Shown here piece after piece: positions 26,868-36,392 of a DNA stretch of 64,000 nt (position 1 is its first letter; each line of letters starts with the position of its first letter). Location: the NCBI RefSeq assembly GCF_020982545.1, contig NZ_JAJKLK010000003.1, positions 868,001-932,000 on the forward strand, given 5' to 3'. A program made the position numbers and the translations under genes. This DNA comes from Streptomyces sp. MNU76 (GTDB lineage: Bacteria > Actinomycetota > Actinomycetes > Streptomycetales > Streptomycetaceae). The notes beneath the pieces are model-generated. The model did no database searches and was not told where the DNA came from. It saw only the letters and a program-made list of their open reading frames with translations.

Positions 26868-29330
26868 ATGGACCGTGGCACCGACACGGGCGCGACTACC
26901 GGCCTCGTAGCCGGTGACGAGACGCCGGAACACGCCGCCGCCGGCCGGATTCCCCTGGCCGTCGTCGTGGTCGACCGCGCCGGGCTCGTGTCGCACTGGA
27001 GCTCCGGCGCACGCCGGCTCTTCGGCACGACCAAGGACGAAGCGGTGGGCCACCCCGCCCTCGACCTGCTGCCCGTCTCCGGCGCCCTCCCCGACGAGGA
27101 CGACATCCCGCTCCGCGCGGCCGACGGCGCGTACGACGTCCTCGGCCACGACCTGGGGACCTCGCTCGACGGGCAGCTCTCCTACCCGGCGGCCGGCCGC
27201 GCCCGGCTCACCGTGCCCGGCCGCGGCAGGATCGACGTCCTGTGGTGGGCGTACCCCCTGGTCGGCCCCGGCCGGGAACGGCTGCTGGTGCTGGCCGCCG
27301 ACGCGGAGACCCTGCGGCGCGAGGACGGGGCGGACGTCGCCGTCGAGCGCATCGCCCCTGGCTTCGCCCTGCACACCGACTTCCCCGGCGCCGAGGAACT
27401 CGCCCGCAGGCTCCCCGAGATCCTGCCCAGCATGAGCGTCGGCGAGGGCGCCCGCATCGTCGCCCAGGTCCTCGAACTGGGCTATCCGGTCCTGGAGTTC
27501 AGCCAGAACGACCGGGTGCCCGTGACCCCCGACTGGGGCGTGCCCCGGCGTGCGGAGCGACACGCCCGCCGTGAACGGGCCGCGCGCGCCGTCGCGGAGG
27601 GGCTCCCGGTACCGCAGGACACGCCGGACGACGGCGAGGACCTCGAACACGCGGCCGTGCGCGAGCGCCTGGAGTTCCTCAACGAGGTCAGCGGGCGCAT
27701 CGGCACCTCCCTCGACCTCTCCCGGACCATCGTCGAGGTCAGCAGGGCGGTCGTGCCCCGCTTCACCGACGTCGCCGGCACGTACCTGCGCGAACAGGTC
27801 GTCGCCGGTGAGGGGTTCCCGGACGGGGTGCCCGACACGACGACCATATGGCACCGGGTGGCCGTGGAGCACACGGACGAGCCGGGCCGCTGGGACGACG
27901 TCGTACCCGTCGGCGAGGCCATGCCGTTCCCGGCGCACACCCCGTTCTTCCAGTGCATGACCACCGGCGAGCCCGTCCTCGTGCCGCGCATCAGCGAGCA
28001 GATGGGACACGCGATCGCCGCGCAGTTCGAGAAGCGCGACATCCGGCCGCTGATCACGGGCCGCTCCATGCTGGTCGTGCCCCTGAAGGCCCGCAACGTC
28101 GTGCTCGGCTTCATGATCCTGCTGCGCCACCCGGAGCGCGAGGTCTTCGACGACATGGACCGCGTCACCGGCGCCGAACTCGCCGCCCGGGCGGGCCTCG
28201 TCCTCGACAACGCCCGCATGTACACCTACCAGGAGAACGTCGCCGAGACGCTCCAGGACAGCATGCTCCCGCAGATCGAGGCCCACATGGCGGGCTGCGA
28301 CATCGCCACCCGCTATCTGCCGGGCACCCTGCTCGGGCGGGTCGGCGGCGACTGGTTCGACTCGGTGAAGCTGCCGGGCGCCCGCACCGCCCTGGTCGTC
28401 GGCGACGTCATGGGCCACGGCCTCAACTCCGCCGCGATGATGGGCCAGTTGCGCACGGCCGTGCAGACCATGGCCGCCCTCGACCTGCCGCCCGCGCAGC
28501 TCCTGCGCAACCTCGACGACCTCGCCCAGCGCCTCGGCGAGCACTATCTCGCGACCTGCCTCTACGCCGTCTACGACCCCATCGCGAGCGAACTGCACCT
28601 CGCCAACGCGGGCCACATCCCACCCGTGCTGGTCCGCGCGGCGGACGGCCGCAGCGAACTGCTCGACCTGCCCACGGGCGCGCCCATCGGCGTCGGCGGG
28701 GTGGCGTTCGAGGCGGTACGCGTGCGCGTGGAGCCGGGTGACCGGCTCGTGATGTGCACCGACGGGCTGGTCGAGATGCGCGGCGAGGACATCGGCGTGG
28801 GCCTCGCGACGCTCTGCGAGTCCGCCGCCCACCCGGCCGCCTCCATGGACGACGCCTGCGACACGATCATCCGCGCCCTCAACACACGCGGCGGCCGCAA
28901 GGACGACGTCGCCCTGCTGATGGCGCGGCTGAGCGGCATCGAGCCCGAGGACGTCGCCGAGTGGCGTCTCGCCCCCGACCCGGTCGAGGCGGCCCGCGCT
29001 CGCGCCGCCGTCCGCGAACAGCTGTCCGTCTGGGGCCTCGACGCCCTCACGGACACCACCGCGCTCCTGGCCGGCGAACTCGTCACCAACGCCGTACGGC
29101 ACGCGCGCGGGCGCCGGATCGAACTGCGTCTGGTCCGCGGCGACACCCTGCTGTGCGAGGTCTACGACGACGACCCCACCCTGCCGAGCCTGCTCAGCGC
29201 GGCACCGACGGACGAGTCCGGCCGTGGACTGCGTGTCCTGACCGCCCTGGCCCGCGAGTGGGGGACCAGCCGGACAGGCGCGGGCAAGACCGTCTGGTTC
29301 GAACTGACCCTGCCGAGGCGGCGCGCGTGA
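26868..29330 (+). CDS. SpoIIE-type PP2C phosphatase with PAS, GAF and HATPase_c domains
   Basis: An 820-residue multi-domain signalling protein. Residues about 25-140 are PAS-like, about 265-445 a GAF domain (starting RERLEFLNEVSGRIGTSLDL), about 460-670 a SpoIIE/PP2C phosphatase with GGDWFDSVKL, VVGDVMGHGLNSA and MCTDGLVEMR, and about 690-820 an RsbW-like ATPase with LLAGELVTNAVRHARG and GRGLRVLTALAREWG. Such proteins dephosphorylate anti-sigma antagonists and can also phosphorylate them, thereby controlling stress sigma factors. ATG 26868 is favoured over an upstream TTG. No partner anti-sigma gene is adjacent, as is common in Streptomyces. Confidence 0.93.
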   Translation: MDRGTDTGATTGLVAGDETPEHAAAGRIPLAVVVVDRAGLVSHWSSGARRLFGTTKDEAVGHPALDLLPVSGALPDEDDIPLRAADGAYDVLGHDLGTSLDGQLSYPAAGRARLTVPGRGRIDVLWWAYPLVGPGRERLLVLAADAETLRREDGADVAVERIAPGFALHTDFPGAEELARRLPEILPSMSVGEGARIVAQVLELGYPVLEFSQNDRVPVTPDWGVPRRAERHARRERAARAVAEGLPVPQDTPDDGEDLEHAAVRERLEFLNEVSGRIGTSLDLSRTIVEVSRAVVPRFTDVAGTYLREQVVAGEGFPDGVPDTTTIWHRVAVEHTDEPGRWDDVVPVGEAMPFPAHTPFFQCMTTGEPVLVPRISEQMGHAIAAQFEKRDIRPLITGRSMLVVPLKARNVVLGFMILLRHPEREVFDDMDRVTGAELAARAGLVLDNARMYTYQENVAETLQDSMLPQIEAHMAGCDIATRYLPGTLLGRVGGDWFDSVKLPGARTALVVGDVMGHGLNSAAMMGQLRTAVQTMAALDLPPAQLLRNLDDLAQRLGEHYLATCLYAVYDPIASELHLANAGHIPPVLVRAADGRSELLDLPTGAPIGVGGVAFEAVRVRVEPGDRLVMCTDGLVEMRGEDIGVGLATLCESAAHPAASMDDACDTIIRALNTRGGRKDDVALLMARLSGIEPEDVAEWRLAPDPVEAARARAAVREQLSVWGLDALTDTTALLAGELVTNAVRHARGRRIELRLVRGDTLLCEVYDDDPTLPSLLSAAPTDESGRGLRVLTALAREWGTSRTGAGKTVWFELTLPRRRA

Positions 29331-29440
29331 TCCGAACGCGTGGTGAAGGTACGCGCACGATGCTTGTCTCCGGCTGCCGGGCAGGGTAGACCGAACTGGG
29401 CCGTCACAGCGGCGGCCGTGTCGCTGGTCGGGGGTAGGAC

Positions 29441-30166
29441 ATGAGCGTGACGAGTCGGTACCGGGACGCCTGGGAGGGGTTCTGGCGGGAGGCCCCCGAC
29501 GAACCGGGCGCCGTCTTCTGGGACGCGGGACCCGAACGGACCGCCGCCGTCCATCTGGCGCTCTTCGAGCCCTACCTGACCGCGGCGGACCTCCCTCTCG
29601 TCGACCTGGGCTGCGGCAACGGCACCCAGACCCGCTTCCTGGCCGACCGCTTCCCCCGCGTCATAGGCGTCGACCTCTCCGGCGCCGCCCTCGACCGGGC
29701 CCGCGCGGCCGACCCGGACGGCCGGGCCGCCTACCGTGTGCTCGACGCGGCCGACAAGACGGACGCCGAAGCCCTCCACGCCGACCTCGGCGACGCCAAC
29801 GTCTATGTGCGCGGGGTCCTCCACCAGTGCGAGCCCGACGACCGTCAACGCCTCGTCGACACCGTCGCCACGCTGCTGGGCGAACGTGGCCGGGTCTGCC
29901 TCGTCGAACTGGCCGAGGCCGCGAAGCCCGTTCTCATGGGCCTCGCGGCCGACCCGGCCGGCCCTCCCGCCAAGCTCGCCCCGATCTTCCGGCACGGCAT
30001 CGCCCCCGGCGCGGTCACCGACGCCGCGGTCCCGGAGCACCTGCGCGCCGCCGGTCTCACCGTGGTGACCAGCGGTGAACTCCCGCTGGTCACCACGGAA
30101 CACACCGCGGACGGCACCCGGATCGAACTGCCGTCGAGGTGGTACGTGGCGGGCCGCACGGCCTGA
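29441..30166 (+). CDS. Class I SAM-dependent methyltransferase
   Basis: A 241-residue methyltransferase. Motif I is LPLVDLGCGNGTQTRFLA (residues about 52-69), followed by VIGVDLSGAALDRAR for the acidic residue binding the ribose of SAM, and VYVRGVLHQCEPDDR where motif IV lies. The N-terminal SRYRDAWEGFWREAP is seen in small-molecule methyltransferases of this group. It starts 110 bp after the SpoIIE-type gene on the same strand. The acceptor is unknown. Confidence 0.88.
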   Translation: MSVTSRYRDAWEGFWREAPDEPGAVFWDAGPERTAAVHLALFEPYLTAADLPLVDLGCGNGTQTRFLADRFPRVIGVDLSGAALDRARAADPDGRAAYRVLDAADKTDAEALHADLGDANVYVRGVLHQCEPDDRQRLVDTVATLLGERGRVCLVELAEAAKPVLMGLAADPAGPPAKLAPIFRHGIAPGAVTDAAVPEHLRAAGLTVVTSGELPLVTTEHTADGTRIELPSRWYVAGRTA

Positions 30167-30241
30167 GGCCGTGCGTCGCGGGCGGACGGCGAGGTGACGA
30201 CAGGCCCCGGTCCACGCCTCGGTGGGCCGGGCCGGTGAGAG

Positions 30242-30250
30242 TTATCCACA
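30242..30250 (+). promoter_or_regulatory. Single consensus DnaA box (TTATCCACA)
   Basis: An exact match to the classical DnaA box lies 40 bp upstream of the M55 peptidase start. No other box is clustered with it, so it is not an origin. It could be a DnaA-responsive site or chance. Confidence 0.25.
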
Positions 30251-30290
30251 GGTCTGCCACGGATCGTCGTGAGCGCGTACGGTTCGAGCC

Positions 30291-31124
30291 ATGAAGATCC
30301 TCATCAGCGCCGACATGGAGGGCGCCACCGGTGTCACTTGGCCGGCCGACGTGCTGCCGGGGACACCGCAGTGGGAGCGGTGCCGTTCGCTGTTCACCTC
30401 GGACGTGAACGCGGCCGTGCTCGGGTTCCTCGACGGCGGGGCCGACGAGGTGCTGATCAACGAGGCGCACTGGACGATGCGCAACCTGCTGCTGGAGGAG
30501 CTGGACGAGCGCGCCCAGATGCTCACCGGCCGCCACAAGGCGCTGTCCATGGTGGAGGGCGTCCAGCACGGGGACGTGGACGGTATCGCGTTCGTGGGCT
30601 ATCACGCGGGCGCCGGGATGGAGGGAGTCCTCGCCCACACCTACCTGGCGAACTCCATCACCGGGGTGTGGGTGAACGACGAGCGGGCCAGCGAAGGGCT
30701 GCTCAACTCGCATGTGGTGGCCGAGTACGGGGTACCGGTGGTGCTGGTGACCGGCGACGACGTGGCGTGCGAGGACGCCCTGGGCTATGCGCCCGAGGCG
30801 CTCAAAGTGGCGGTCAAGGACCATGTGTCGCGGTACGCGGCGGTGTGCCGCACCCCGGCGAGAACGGCCGCCGACATCCGCGCGGCGGCGAAGGAGGCCG
30901 CGGCGCTCGCCGTACGGCACGCACCGGTCAGGGGCGGCCCGTTCACCGTGGCGCTGGAGTTCGACGCCGAGCATCTGGCGATGGCCGCGACCGTGGTGCC
31001 CGGGGTGGTCCGTACCGGTGAACGCAAGGTCGCGTACACCAGCCCGACGATGTACGAGGGAATCCGCACCTTCAAGGCGGTCACCACGATCGTCTCGGCC
31101 GCGGTGGAGGAGACATATGGCTGA
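30291..31124 (+). CDS. M55-family D-aminopeptidase (DppA-like)
   Basis: A 277-residue zinc aminopeptidase. The family signature KILISADMEGATGV at the N-terminus provides the metal-binding Asp and Glu, LINEAHWTMRNLL gives the next His ligand, and FVGYHAGAGMEGVLAHTY supplies the HAG motif and catalytic His. DppA of Bacillus hydrolyses D-Ala-D-Ala and D-Ala-Gly-Gly from the amino end. The next gene, an M20 peptidase, overlaps its last 8 bp, so translation is coupled. The four-gene set suggests salvage of D-amino-acid peptides from peptidoglycan. Confidence 0.93.
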   Translation: MKILISADMEGATGVTWPADVLPGTPQWERCRSLFTSDVNAAVLGFLDGGADEVLINEAHWTMRNLLLEELDERAQMLTGRHKALSMVEGVQHGDVDGIAFVGYHAGAGMEGVLAHTYLANSITGVWVNDERASEGLLNSHVVAEYGVPVVLVTGDDVACEDALGYAPEALKVAVKDHVSRYAAVCRTPARTAADIRAAAKEAAALAVRHAPVRGGPFTVALEFDAEHLAMAATVVPGVVRTGERKVAYTSPTMYEGIRTFKAVTTIVSAAVEETYG

Positions 31125-32448
31125 GCAGACGGCACCCGCGGACCAGCGGGCGCTGGACGAGGTGGTCCGCTTCACCTCCGACCTCATCCGCATCGACACC
31201 ACCAACCGTGGCGGCGGGGACTGCCGGGAGCGGCCGGCCGCCGAGTACGCCGCCGCCCTGCTGGCCGAGGCCGGCCTGGAGCCCACACTGCTGGAGCGCA
31301 CCGAGGGCCGGACCAACGTGGTGGCGCGGATCGAGGGCACCGACCCGTCGGCGGACGCCCTGCTGGTCCACGGTCATCTGGACGTCGTGCCCGCCCAGGC
31401 CGCCGACTGGACCGTGCACCCGTTCTCCGGGGAGATCCGCGACGGTGTGGTCTGGGGGCGGGGCGCGGTCGACATGAAGAACATGGACGCGATGATCCTC
31501 GCTGTCGTACGCCAGTGGGGGCGCACCGGCGTGCGCCCCCGCCGGGACCTCGTGATCGCGTTCACCGCCGACGAGGAGGCGAGCGCCGAGGACGGCTCCG
31601 GGTTCCTCGCCGACCGGCACGCCGCTCTCTTCGAGGGCTGCACCGAGGGCATCAGCGAATCGGGGGCCTTCACCTTCCACGACGGCGGCGGCCGGCAGAT
31701 CTATCCGATCGCGGCGGGGGAGCGCGGCACGGGCTGGCTGAAGCTCACCGCGCGCGGCCGGGCCGGCCACGGCTCCAAGGTGAACCGGGCCAACGCCGTG
31801 ACCCGGCTGGCGGCGGCCGTCGCCCGGATCGGCGCGCACGAGTGGCCCCTGCGGCTCACCCCGACCGTCCGCGCCGCCCTCACCGAACTCGCCGCGCTGT
31901 ACGGCGTCGAGGCCGACCTCGACGGCCCGGGCGGCGTCGACCGGCTGCTCGACAAGCTCGGCCCGGCCGCCGCCCTGGTCGAGGCGACCGTCCGCAACAG
32001 CGCCAACCCGACCATGCTGGACGCCGGTTACAAGATCAACGTGATCCCGGGGGAGGCCGCCGCACGTGTGGACGGACGGTATCTGCCCGGCGGCGAGGAC
32101 GAGTTCCGGGAGACCCTCGACCTGCTCACCGGACCGGACGTGGAGTGGGAGTACGAACACCGGGAGGTGGCGCTCCAGGCGCCGGTGGACTCCACGACGT
32201 ACGCGCGGATGCGGGCAGCCGTCGAGGAGTTCGCGCCCGAAGGGCACGTGGTGCCGTACTGCATGCCGGGCGGCACCGACGCCAAGCAGTTCTCGCGGCT
32301 CGGCATCACCGGCTACGGCTTCTCGCCGCTGAAGCTCCCCGAGGGCTTCGACTACGCGGCGCTCTTCCACGGCGTCGACGAGCGCGTCCCCGTGGAGGCG
32401 CTCCACTTCGGCGTCCGTGTGCTCGACCGCTTCCTGCGGACGGCCTGA
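31117..32448 (+). CDS. M20/M25/M40-family metallopeptidase
   Basis: A 443-residue dinuclear zinc peptidase or deacylase. LLVHGHLDVVPAQAADWTVHP carries the first zinc His and catalytic Asp, VWGRGAVDMKN the bridging Asp, and IAFTADEEASAEDGS the catalytic Glu pair. PYCMPGGTDAKQFSRLGI holds the late metal-site region and FHGVDERVPVEAL the C-terminal His. The dimerisation domain is in the middle. Members hydrolyse dipeptides or N-acyl amino acids. It overlaps the M55 gene by 8 bp and is followed after 27 bp by the S9 peptidase gene. Confidence 0.94.
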   Translation: MAEQTAPADQRALDEVVRFTSDLIRIDTTNRGGGDCRERPAAEYAAALLAEAGLEPTLLERTEGRTNVVARIEGTDPSADALLVHGHLDVVPAQAADWTVHPFSGEIRDGVVWGRGAVDMKNMDAMILAVVRQWGRTGVRPRRDLVIAFTADEEASAEDGSGFLADRHAALFEGCTEGISESGAFTFHDGGGRQIYPIAAGERGTGWLKLTARGRAGHGSKVNRANAVTRLAAAVARIGAHEWPLRLTPTVRAALTELAALYGVEADLDGPGGVDRLLDKLGPAAALVEATVRNSANPTMLDAGYKINVIPGEAAARVDGRYLPGGEDEFRETLDLLTGPDVEWEYEHREVALQAPVDSTTYARMRAAVEEFAPEGHVVPYCMPGGTDAKQFSRLGITGYGFSPLKLPEGFDYAALFHGVDERVPVEALHFGVRVLDRFLRTA

Positions 32449-32475
32449 CCGATGAGACTCGGGGGACGAAGGGAC

Positions 32476-34458
32476 ATGGGGGACAAGGTGCAGACCCTGG
32501 CGTACGGTTCGTGGCCCTCGCCGATCGACGCGGCGCTCGCCGCAGCGCACGACGGGCATCCCGAGTTCGTGGGCTTCGTCGGCGACGAGGCCTGGTGGAC
32601 CGAGCCACGGCCCGCCGAGGGCGGCCGGCGCACCCTGGTGCGGCGCACGGCCGACGGCACGGAGGAGTCGGTCCTGTCGGCCCCGTGGAACGTGCGCAGC
32701 CGCGTCATGGAGTACGGCGGGCAGGCCTGGACCGCGGTCCCGCGGGACACCGGCCACCTCGTGGTGTTCGTGAACTTCGCCGACCAGCGCCTCTACGGGT
32801 TCGAGCCGGGCGGCGAGCCCCGCCCGCTCACCCCGGTGTCGCCGGTCGGCGGCGGCCTGCGCTGGGTGGACCCGAGACCGCACCCGGAGCGGGACGAGGT
32901 GTGGTGCGTCCTGGAGGAGTTCACCGGCGAGGGGCCCACCGACGTCCGCCGGGTCGTCGCCGCCGTACCGCTGGACGGCTCGGCGGCCGAGGACCGGGGT
33001 GCAGTACGGGAAGTCGCCGACGACAGCCGGCGGTTCGTCACCTGCCCCCGGCTCTCGCCCGACGGCCACCGTGCCGCCTGGCTCGCCTGGGACCACCCCA
33101 GGATGCCCTGGGACGGCACGTCGCTGCTGGTCGCCGAGGTGACCGAGGACGGCGTGCTCGGCACGCCCCGGACCGTCGCGGGCGGTCCGGAGGAGTCCGT
33201 CGCCCAGGTCGACTGGGCCGCCGACGGCACCCTCGTGTATTCCAGCGACACCACCGGCTACTGGAACCTCTACCGCCTCGACCCCGACGGCGGCGACCGC
33301 ACGGCCCTCTGTGCCCGGGAGGAGGAGTTCGGCGGCCCGCTGTGGAAGGTCGGCTGGCGCTGGTTCGCGCTGCTGGAGGGCGGGCTGGTCGCCGTGATCC
33401 ACGGGCGGGGCGCCACCGCGCTCGGCGTCCTCGACCTGGAGACCGGCCAGGTCGTGGACGCGGCCGGACCATGGACGGAGTTCGCGCCCTCGCTCGCCGT
33501 GCGCGGCGGCCGGGTCCTCGGCATCGGCGCCAGCCCCCGCAGCGCCTACGAGGTGGTCGAACTGGACGCCGCCACCGGCGACGCCCGGGTGGTCGGAGCC
33601 GCGCACGACGACCCGGTGGACCCCTCCTACTACCCCGAACCCCAGATCCGCAGCTTCCTCGGCCCCGCCGGACGCGAGATCCACGCCCACGTCTACCCGC
33701 CCCACAACCCCGGCGCCGTCGCCTTCAGCACCGAGCTGCCGCCCTACGTCGTCTGGGCCCACGGTGGGCCCACCAGCCGTGCGCCGCTGGTCCTGGACCT
33801 CGCGATCGCCTACTTCACCTCACGCGGCATCGGCGTCGCCGAGGTCAACTACGGCGGGTCCACCGGATACGGACGGGAGTACCGCAACCGGCTGCGCGAG
33901 CAGTGGGGCGTCGTCGACGTCGAGGACTGCGCGGCCGTCGCGCTCGCCCTCGCCGACGAGGGCACCGCCGACCGGACCAGGCTCGCCATCAGGGGCGGCA
34001 GCGCGGGCGGCTGGACCGCTGCCGTGTCCCTCACCGCGACCGATGTATACGCCTGCGGAACCATCCTGTACCCCATCCTCGACCTCGCGAACTGGGGATC
34101 GGGGGAGACGCACGACTTCGAATCCCAGTATCTGGAGACTCTGGTGGGTCCCCTGGCCGAGGAGCCGATGCGGTACGCGGAGCGGTCGCCCACCGAGCAC
34201 GCCGACCGGATCAAGGCGCCGTTCCTGCTGCTCCAGGGCCTCGACGACGTGATCTGCCCGCCCGCGCAGTGCGAGCGGTTCCTCGCCCGGCTGGACGGGC
34301 GGCGGGTGCCGCACGCCTACCTCGCCTTCGAGGGCGAGGGGCACGGCTTCCGGCGGGCGGAGACGATGGTGCGGGCCCTGGAGGCGGAGCTTTCGCTGTA
34401 TGCACGGGTCTTCGGGTTGAATCCTCCGGGTATCCCAACTCTGGAGCTCGCCAAGTGA
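32476..34458 (+). CDS. S9-family prolyl oligopeptidase-type peptidase
   Basis: A 660-residue cytosolic serine peptidase without a signal peptide. The first 400 residues form a WD/Kelch-like beta-propeller with repeats such as RLSPDGHRAAWLAWDHP and VDWAADGTLVYSSDTTGYW. The C-terminal alpha/beta hydrolase domain has PYVVWAHGGPTS, the nucleophile elbow IRGGSAGGWTA, FLLLQGLDDVICPP for the acid and FEGEGHGFRR for His. This is the acylaminoacyl-peptidase subgroup. ATG 32476 is preferred; ATG 32452 lacks a ribosome binding site. Its stop overlaps the S66 gene start (GTGA at 34455-34458). Confidence 0.93.
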   Translation: MGDKVQTLAYGSWPSPIDAALAAAHDGHPEFVGFVGDEAWWTEPRPAEGGRRTLVRRTADGTEESVLSAPWNVRSRVMEYGGQAWTAVPRDTGHLVVFVNFADQRLYGFEPGGEPRPLTPVSPVGGGLRWVDPRPHPERDEVWCVLEEFTGEGPTDVRRVVAAVPLDGSAAEDRGAVREVADDSRRFVTCPRLSPDGHRAAWLAWDHPRMPWDGTSLLVAEVTEDGVLGTPRTVAGGPEESVAQVDWAADGTLVYSSDTTGYWNLYRLDPDGGDRTALCAREEEFGGPLWKVGWRWFALLEGGLVAVIHGRGATALGVLDLETGQVVDAAGPWTEFAPSLAVRGGRVLGIGASPRSAYEVVELDAATGDARVVGAAHDDPVDPSYYPEPQIRSFLGPAGREIHAHVYPPHNPGAVAFSTELPPYVVWAHGGPTSRAPLVLDLAIAYFTSRGIGVAEVNYGGSTGYGREYRNRLREQWGVVDVEDCAAVALALADEGTADRTRLAIRGGSAGGWTAAVSLTATDVYACGTILYPILDLANWGSGETHDFESQYLETLVGPLAEEPMRYAERSPTEHADRIKAPFLLLQGLDDVICPPAQCERFLARLDGRRVPHAYLAFEGEGHGFRRAETMVRALEAELSLYARVFGLNPPGIPTLELAK

Positions 34459-35420
34459 CACCCGTGATACCAGTGACATCCGTGACATCAGTGACGCCGC
34501 TGACCAGACCGGCTCGCCTCGTCCCCGGCGCCCGGGTGGCCGTCGTCGCGCCCAGCGGACCGGTCGCCGAGGAACGGCTCAGCGCCGGGCTGGACCTGCT
34601 GCGCGGCTGGGACCTCGACCCCGTCGTCGCACCCCACGCACTGGACCGGCACCCCGAGTTCTCCTACCTCGCCGGCACGGACGCCGACCGGGCCGCCGAC
34701 CTCCAGAGCGCCTGGTGCGACCCCTCCGTGTCCGCCGTGCTGTGCGCCCGCGGCGGCTACGGCGTCCAGCGGATGGTCGACCTGCTCGACTGGGACGCGA
34801 TCCGGGCCGCGGGCCCCAAGACACTCGTCGGGTTCAGCGACATCACGGCGCTGCACGAGGCGTTCGCCACCCGCGCCGGACTGGTCACCCTGCACGGCCC
34901 CATGGTCGCGGGGGTCGACTTCCTGAAGAACACCCGGGCCCAGGAACATCTGCGCGCCACCCTGTTCTCCCCCGAGTCGGTCCGCACGATCCGGGCCGTC
35001 GAAGGCAGCACCGCCCTCGTACCGGGCCGGGCGCGGGGCGTGCTCCTCGGCGGTTGCCTCTGTCTGCTCGCGGCCGAGCTGGGCAGTCCCCACGCCCGGC
35101 CGTCGGCCCGGGGCGCGCTGCTCTGCCTGGAGGACGTCGGTGAGGAGACCTACCGCCTCGACCGCTATCTCACCCAGCTCCTGCGCGCGGGCTGGCTCGA
35201 CGGGGTCGCCGGCATCGTCCTCGGCTCCTGGGCGGAGTGCGAACCGTACGAGAAGGTGCGGGCACTGCTCGTCGACCGGATCGGCGGGGCCGGGGTGCCG
35301 GTGGTGGAAGAGTTCGGTTTCGGACATGGGGAAGGGGCGCTGACGATCCCCTTCGGGGTGACGGCGGAGCTGGACGCGGAGGCGGGGACGCTGACGCTGG
35401 ACGAGCCGGCGCTGACCTGA
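34455..35420 (+). CDS. S66 LD-carboxypeptidase (LdcA-like)
   Basis: A 321-residue cytoplasmic serine carboxypeptidase that trims the terminal D-Ala from murein tetrapeptide. VAVVAPSGPVAEERLSAGL starts the fold, LCARGGYGVQRMVDLLDWD follows, and LVGFSDITALHEAF carries the nucleophilic Ser. LEDVGEETYRLDRYLTQL supplies the Glu and FGFGHGEGALTIPFG the His of the S66 Ser-Glu-His triad. It is the last gene of the peptidase operon. GTG 34455 begins a run of degenerate 9-bp repeats offering four more in-frame GTG codons (34464, 34473, 34482, 34491), so the exact start is uncertain. Confidence 0.92.
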   Translation: MTPVIPVTSVTSVTPLTRPARLVPGARVAVVAPSGPVAEERLSAGLDLLRGWDLDPVVAPHALDRHPEFSYLAGTDADRAADLQSAWCDPSVSAVLCARGGYGVQRMVDLLDWDAIRAAGPKTLVGFSDITALHEAFATRAGLVTLHGPMVAGVDFLKNTRAQEHLRATLFSPESVRTIRAVEGSTALVPGRARGVLLGGCLCLLAAELGSPHARPSARGALLCLEDVGEETYRLDRYLTQLLRAGWLDGVAGIVLGSWAECEPYEKVRALLVDRIGGAGVPVVEEFGFGHGEGALTIPFGVTAELDAEAGTLTLDEPALT

Positions 35421-35499
35421 CGACCCGCGCCGCCCCCGGCCGACTGCCCGAGACCCCTCCCACCAGGCGCGTCGGGGGCGCCCGCGTCATTCTGGAGGT

Positions 35500-35748
35500 A
35501 TGAGCGCGAAGAAGACGCCACGAGTCGGGACGCACGGGCGGAAGCGATGGAGCGAGACGCTGACCCCCGGCCGGGTCGTCGTGGGCTTGCTCGCCGTCCT
35601 CGCGCTCGTCTTCGTCTTCCAGAACACGCAGAGCACCGACATCCAGCTGCTGGTCTCCGAGGTCACCATGCCCCTGTGGCTGGCGCTCCTCGGGACGGGC
35701 CTGGTCGGAGCGGTGTGCGGGGCGTACTTCATGAGACGGCGCAGGTGA
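35500..35748 (+). CDS. Small LapA-like (DUF1049) membrane protein
   Basis: An 82-residue protein with a basic N-terminus, one helix [20 protein letters not shown], a conserved-looking hinge [19 protein letters not shown] and a second helix ending in GAYFMRRRR. The FxxQNxxxxxxxFLxxxxxxPLxLxLL pattern matches the DUF1049/LapA domain, which has two membrane segments and a basic tail. In other bacteria these proteins take part in envelope assembly. It lies 79 bp after the peptidase operon on the same strand and may be read through from it. Confidence 0.8.
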   Translation: MSAKKTPRVGTHGRKRWSETLTPGRVVVGLLAVLALVFVFQNTQSTDIQLLVSEVTMPLWLALLGTGLVGAVCGAYFMRRRR

Positions 35749-35774
35749 CATCCGCCCCGACGTACCGTGGCGGG

Positions 35775-36346
35775 GTGTCCGAGAACGTTCGTCATCTCAT
35801 CGAAGGCCCCCGCGTCGTGATCCGGCGCTTCACACCCGAGGACGGTCCCGAGTTCGTCCGACGGGTGCGGGAGAGCGGGGAGCTGCACCGGCCGTGGCTG
35901 TTCCCCCCGGCGACCGAGGCCGCGTACCGCGCCTACGCGGGACGGCTGATCGAGGATCCGACCAAGGCCGGGTTCCTGGTGTGCGAGAGGGGCGGCGGGG
36001 GCATCGCCGGCTTCATCAACATCAACAACATCGTGGAGGGCGGCTTCCAGAGCGGCGCCCTCGGCTACGGGGCCTTCGCCCACGCCGCCGGGCGGGGCCT
36101 GATGGGGAGGGGCTCGCGCTGGTCGTGGAGTACGCGTTCACCTTCATGGGGCTGCACCGGCTGGAGATCAACGTACAGCCCCAGAACGCCGCATCCATCG
36201 CCCTCGCCCGGCGGTGCGGGTTCCGGCTGGAGGGGTTCTCGCCGGACTTCCTGTTCATCGACGGTGCTTGGCGGGACCACCAGAGGTGGGCGCTCACCAC
36301 GGAGATGGAGCGCCCGGCGCCGGGCGGGGACCGCCTGCCGGAATGA
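35775..36346 (+). CDS. GNAT acetyltransferase (RimJ/RimL type), frame broken at about 36104
   Basis: The N-terminal frame, starting at GTG 35775, reads [20 protein letters not shown] and [20 protein letters not shown], the RimJ/RimL-type acetyltransferase pattern. The C-terminal frame gives [20 protein letters not shown], then [19 protein letters not shown], the canonical acetyl-CoA-binding end. The frames join as [15 protein letters not shown] if the GGGG at 36104-36107 has five bases, giving 190 residues. Probably an intact N-alpha or small-molecule acetyltransferase with a base missing from the assembly. Confidence 0.8.
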
Positions 36347-36392
36347 TCCGTTCCCGTCCCGGTGGGCGACCGCGTCGCGCAGGATGGGAGCC

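Noticed and set aside
30242..30250. Perfect DnaA box TTATCCACA as sign of a replication origin
   Set aside because: Only one box, no cluster, no dnaA/dnaN genes nearby; kept only as a weak possible regulatory site.
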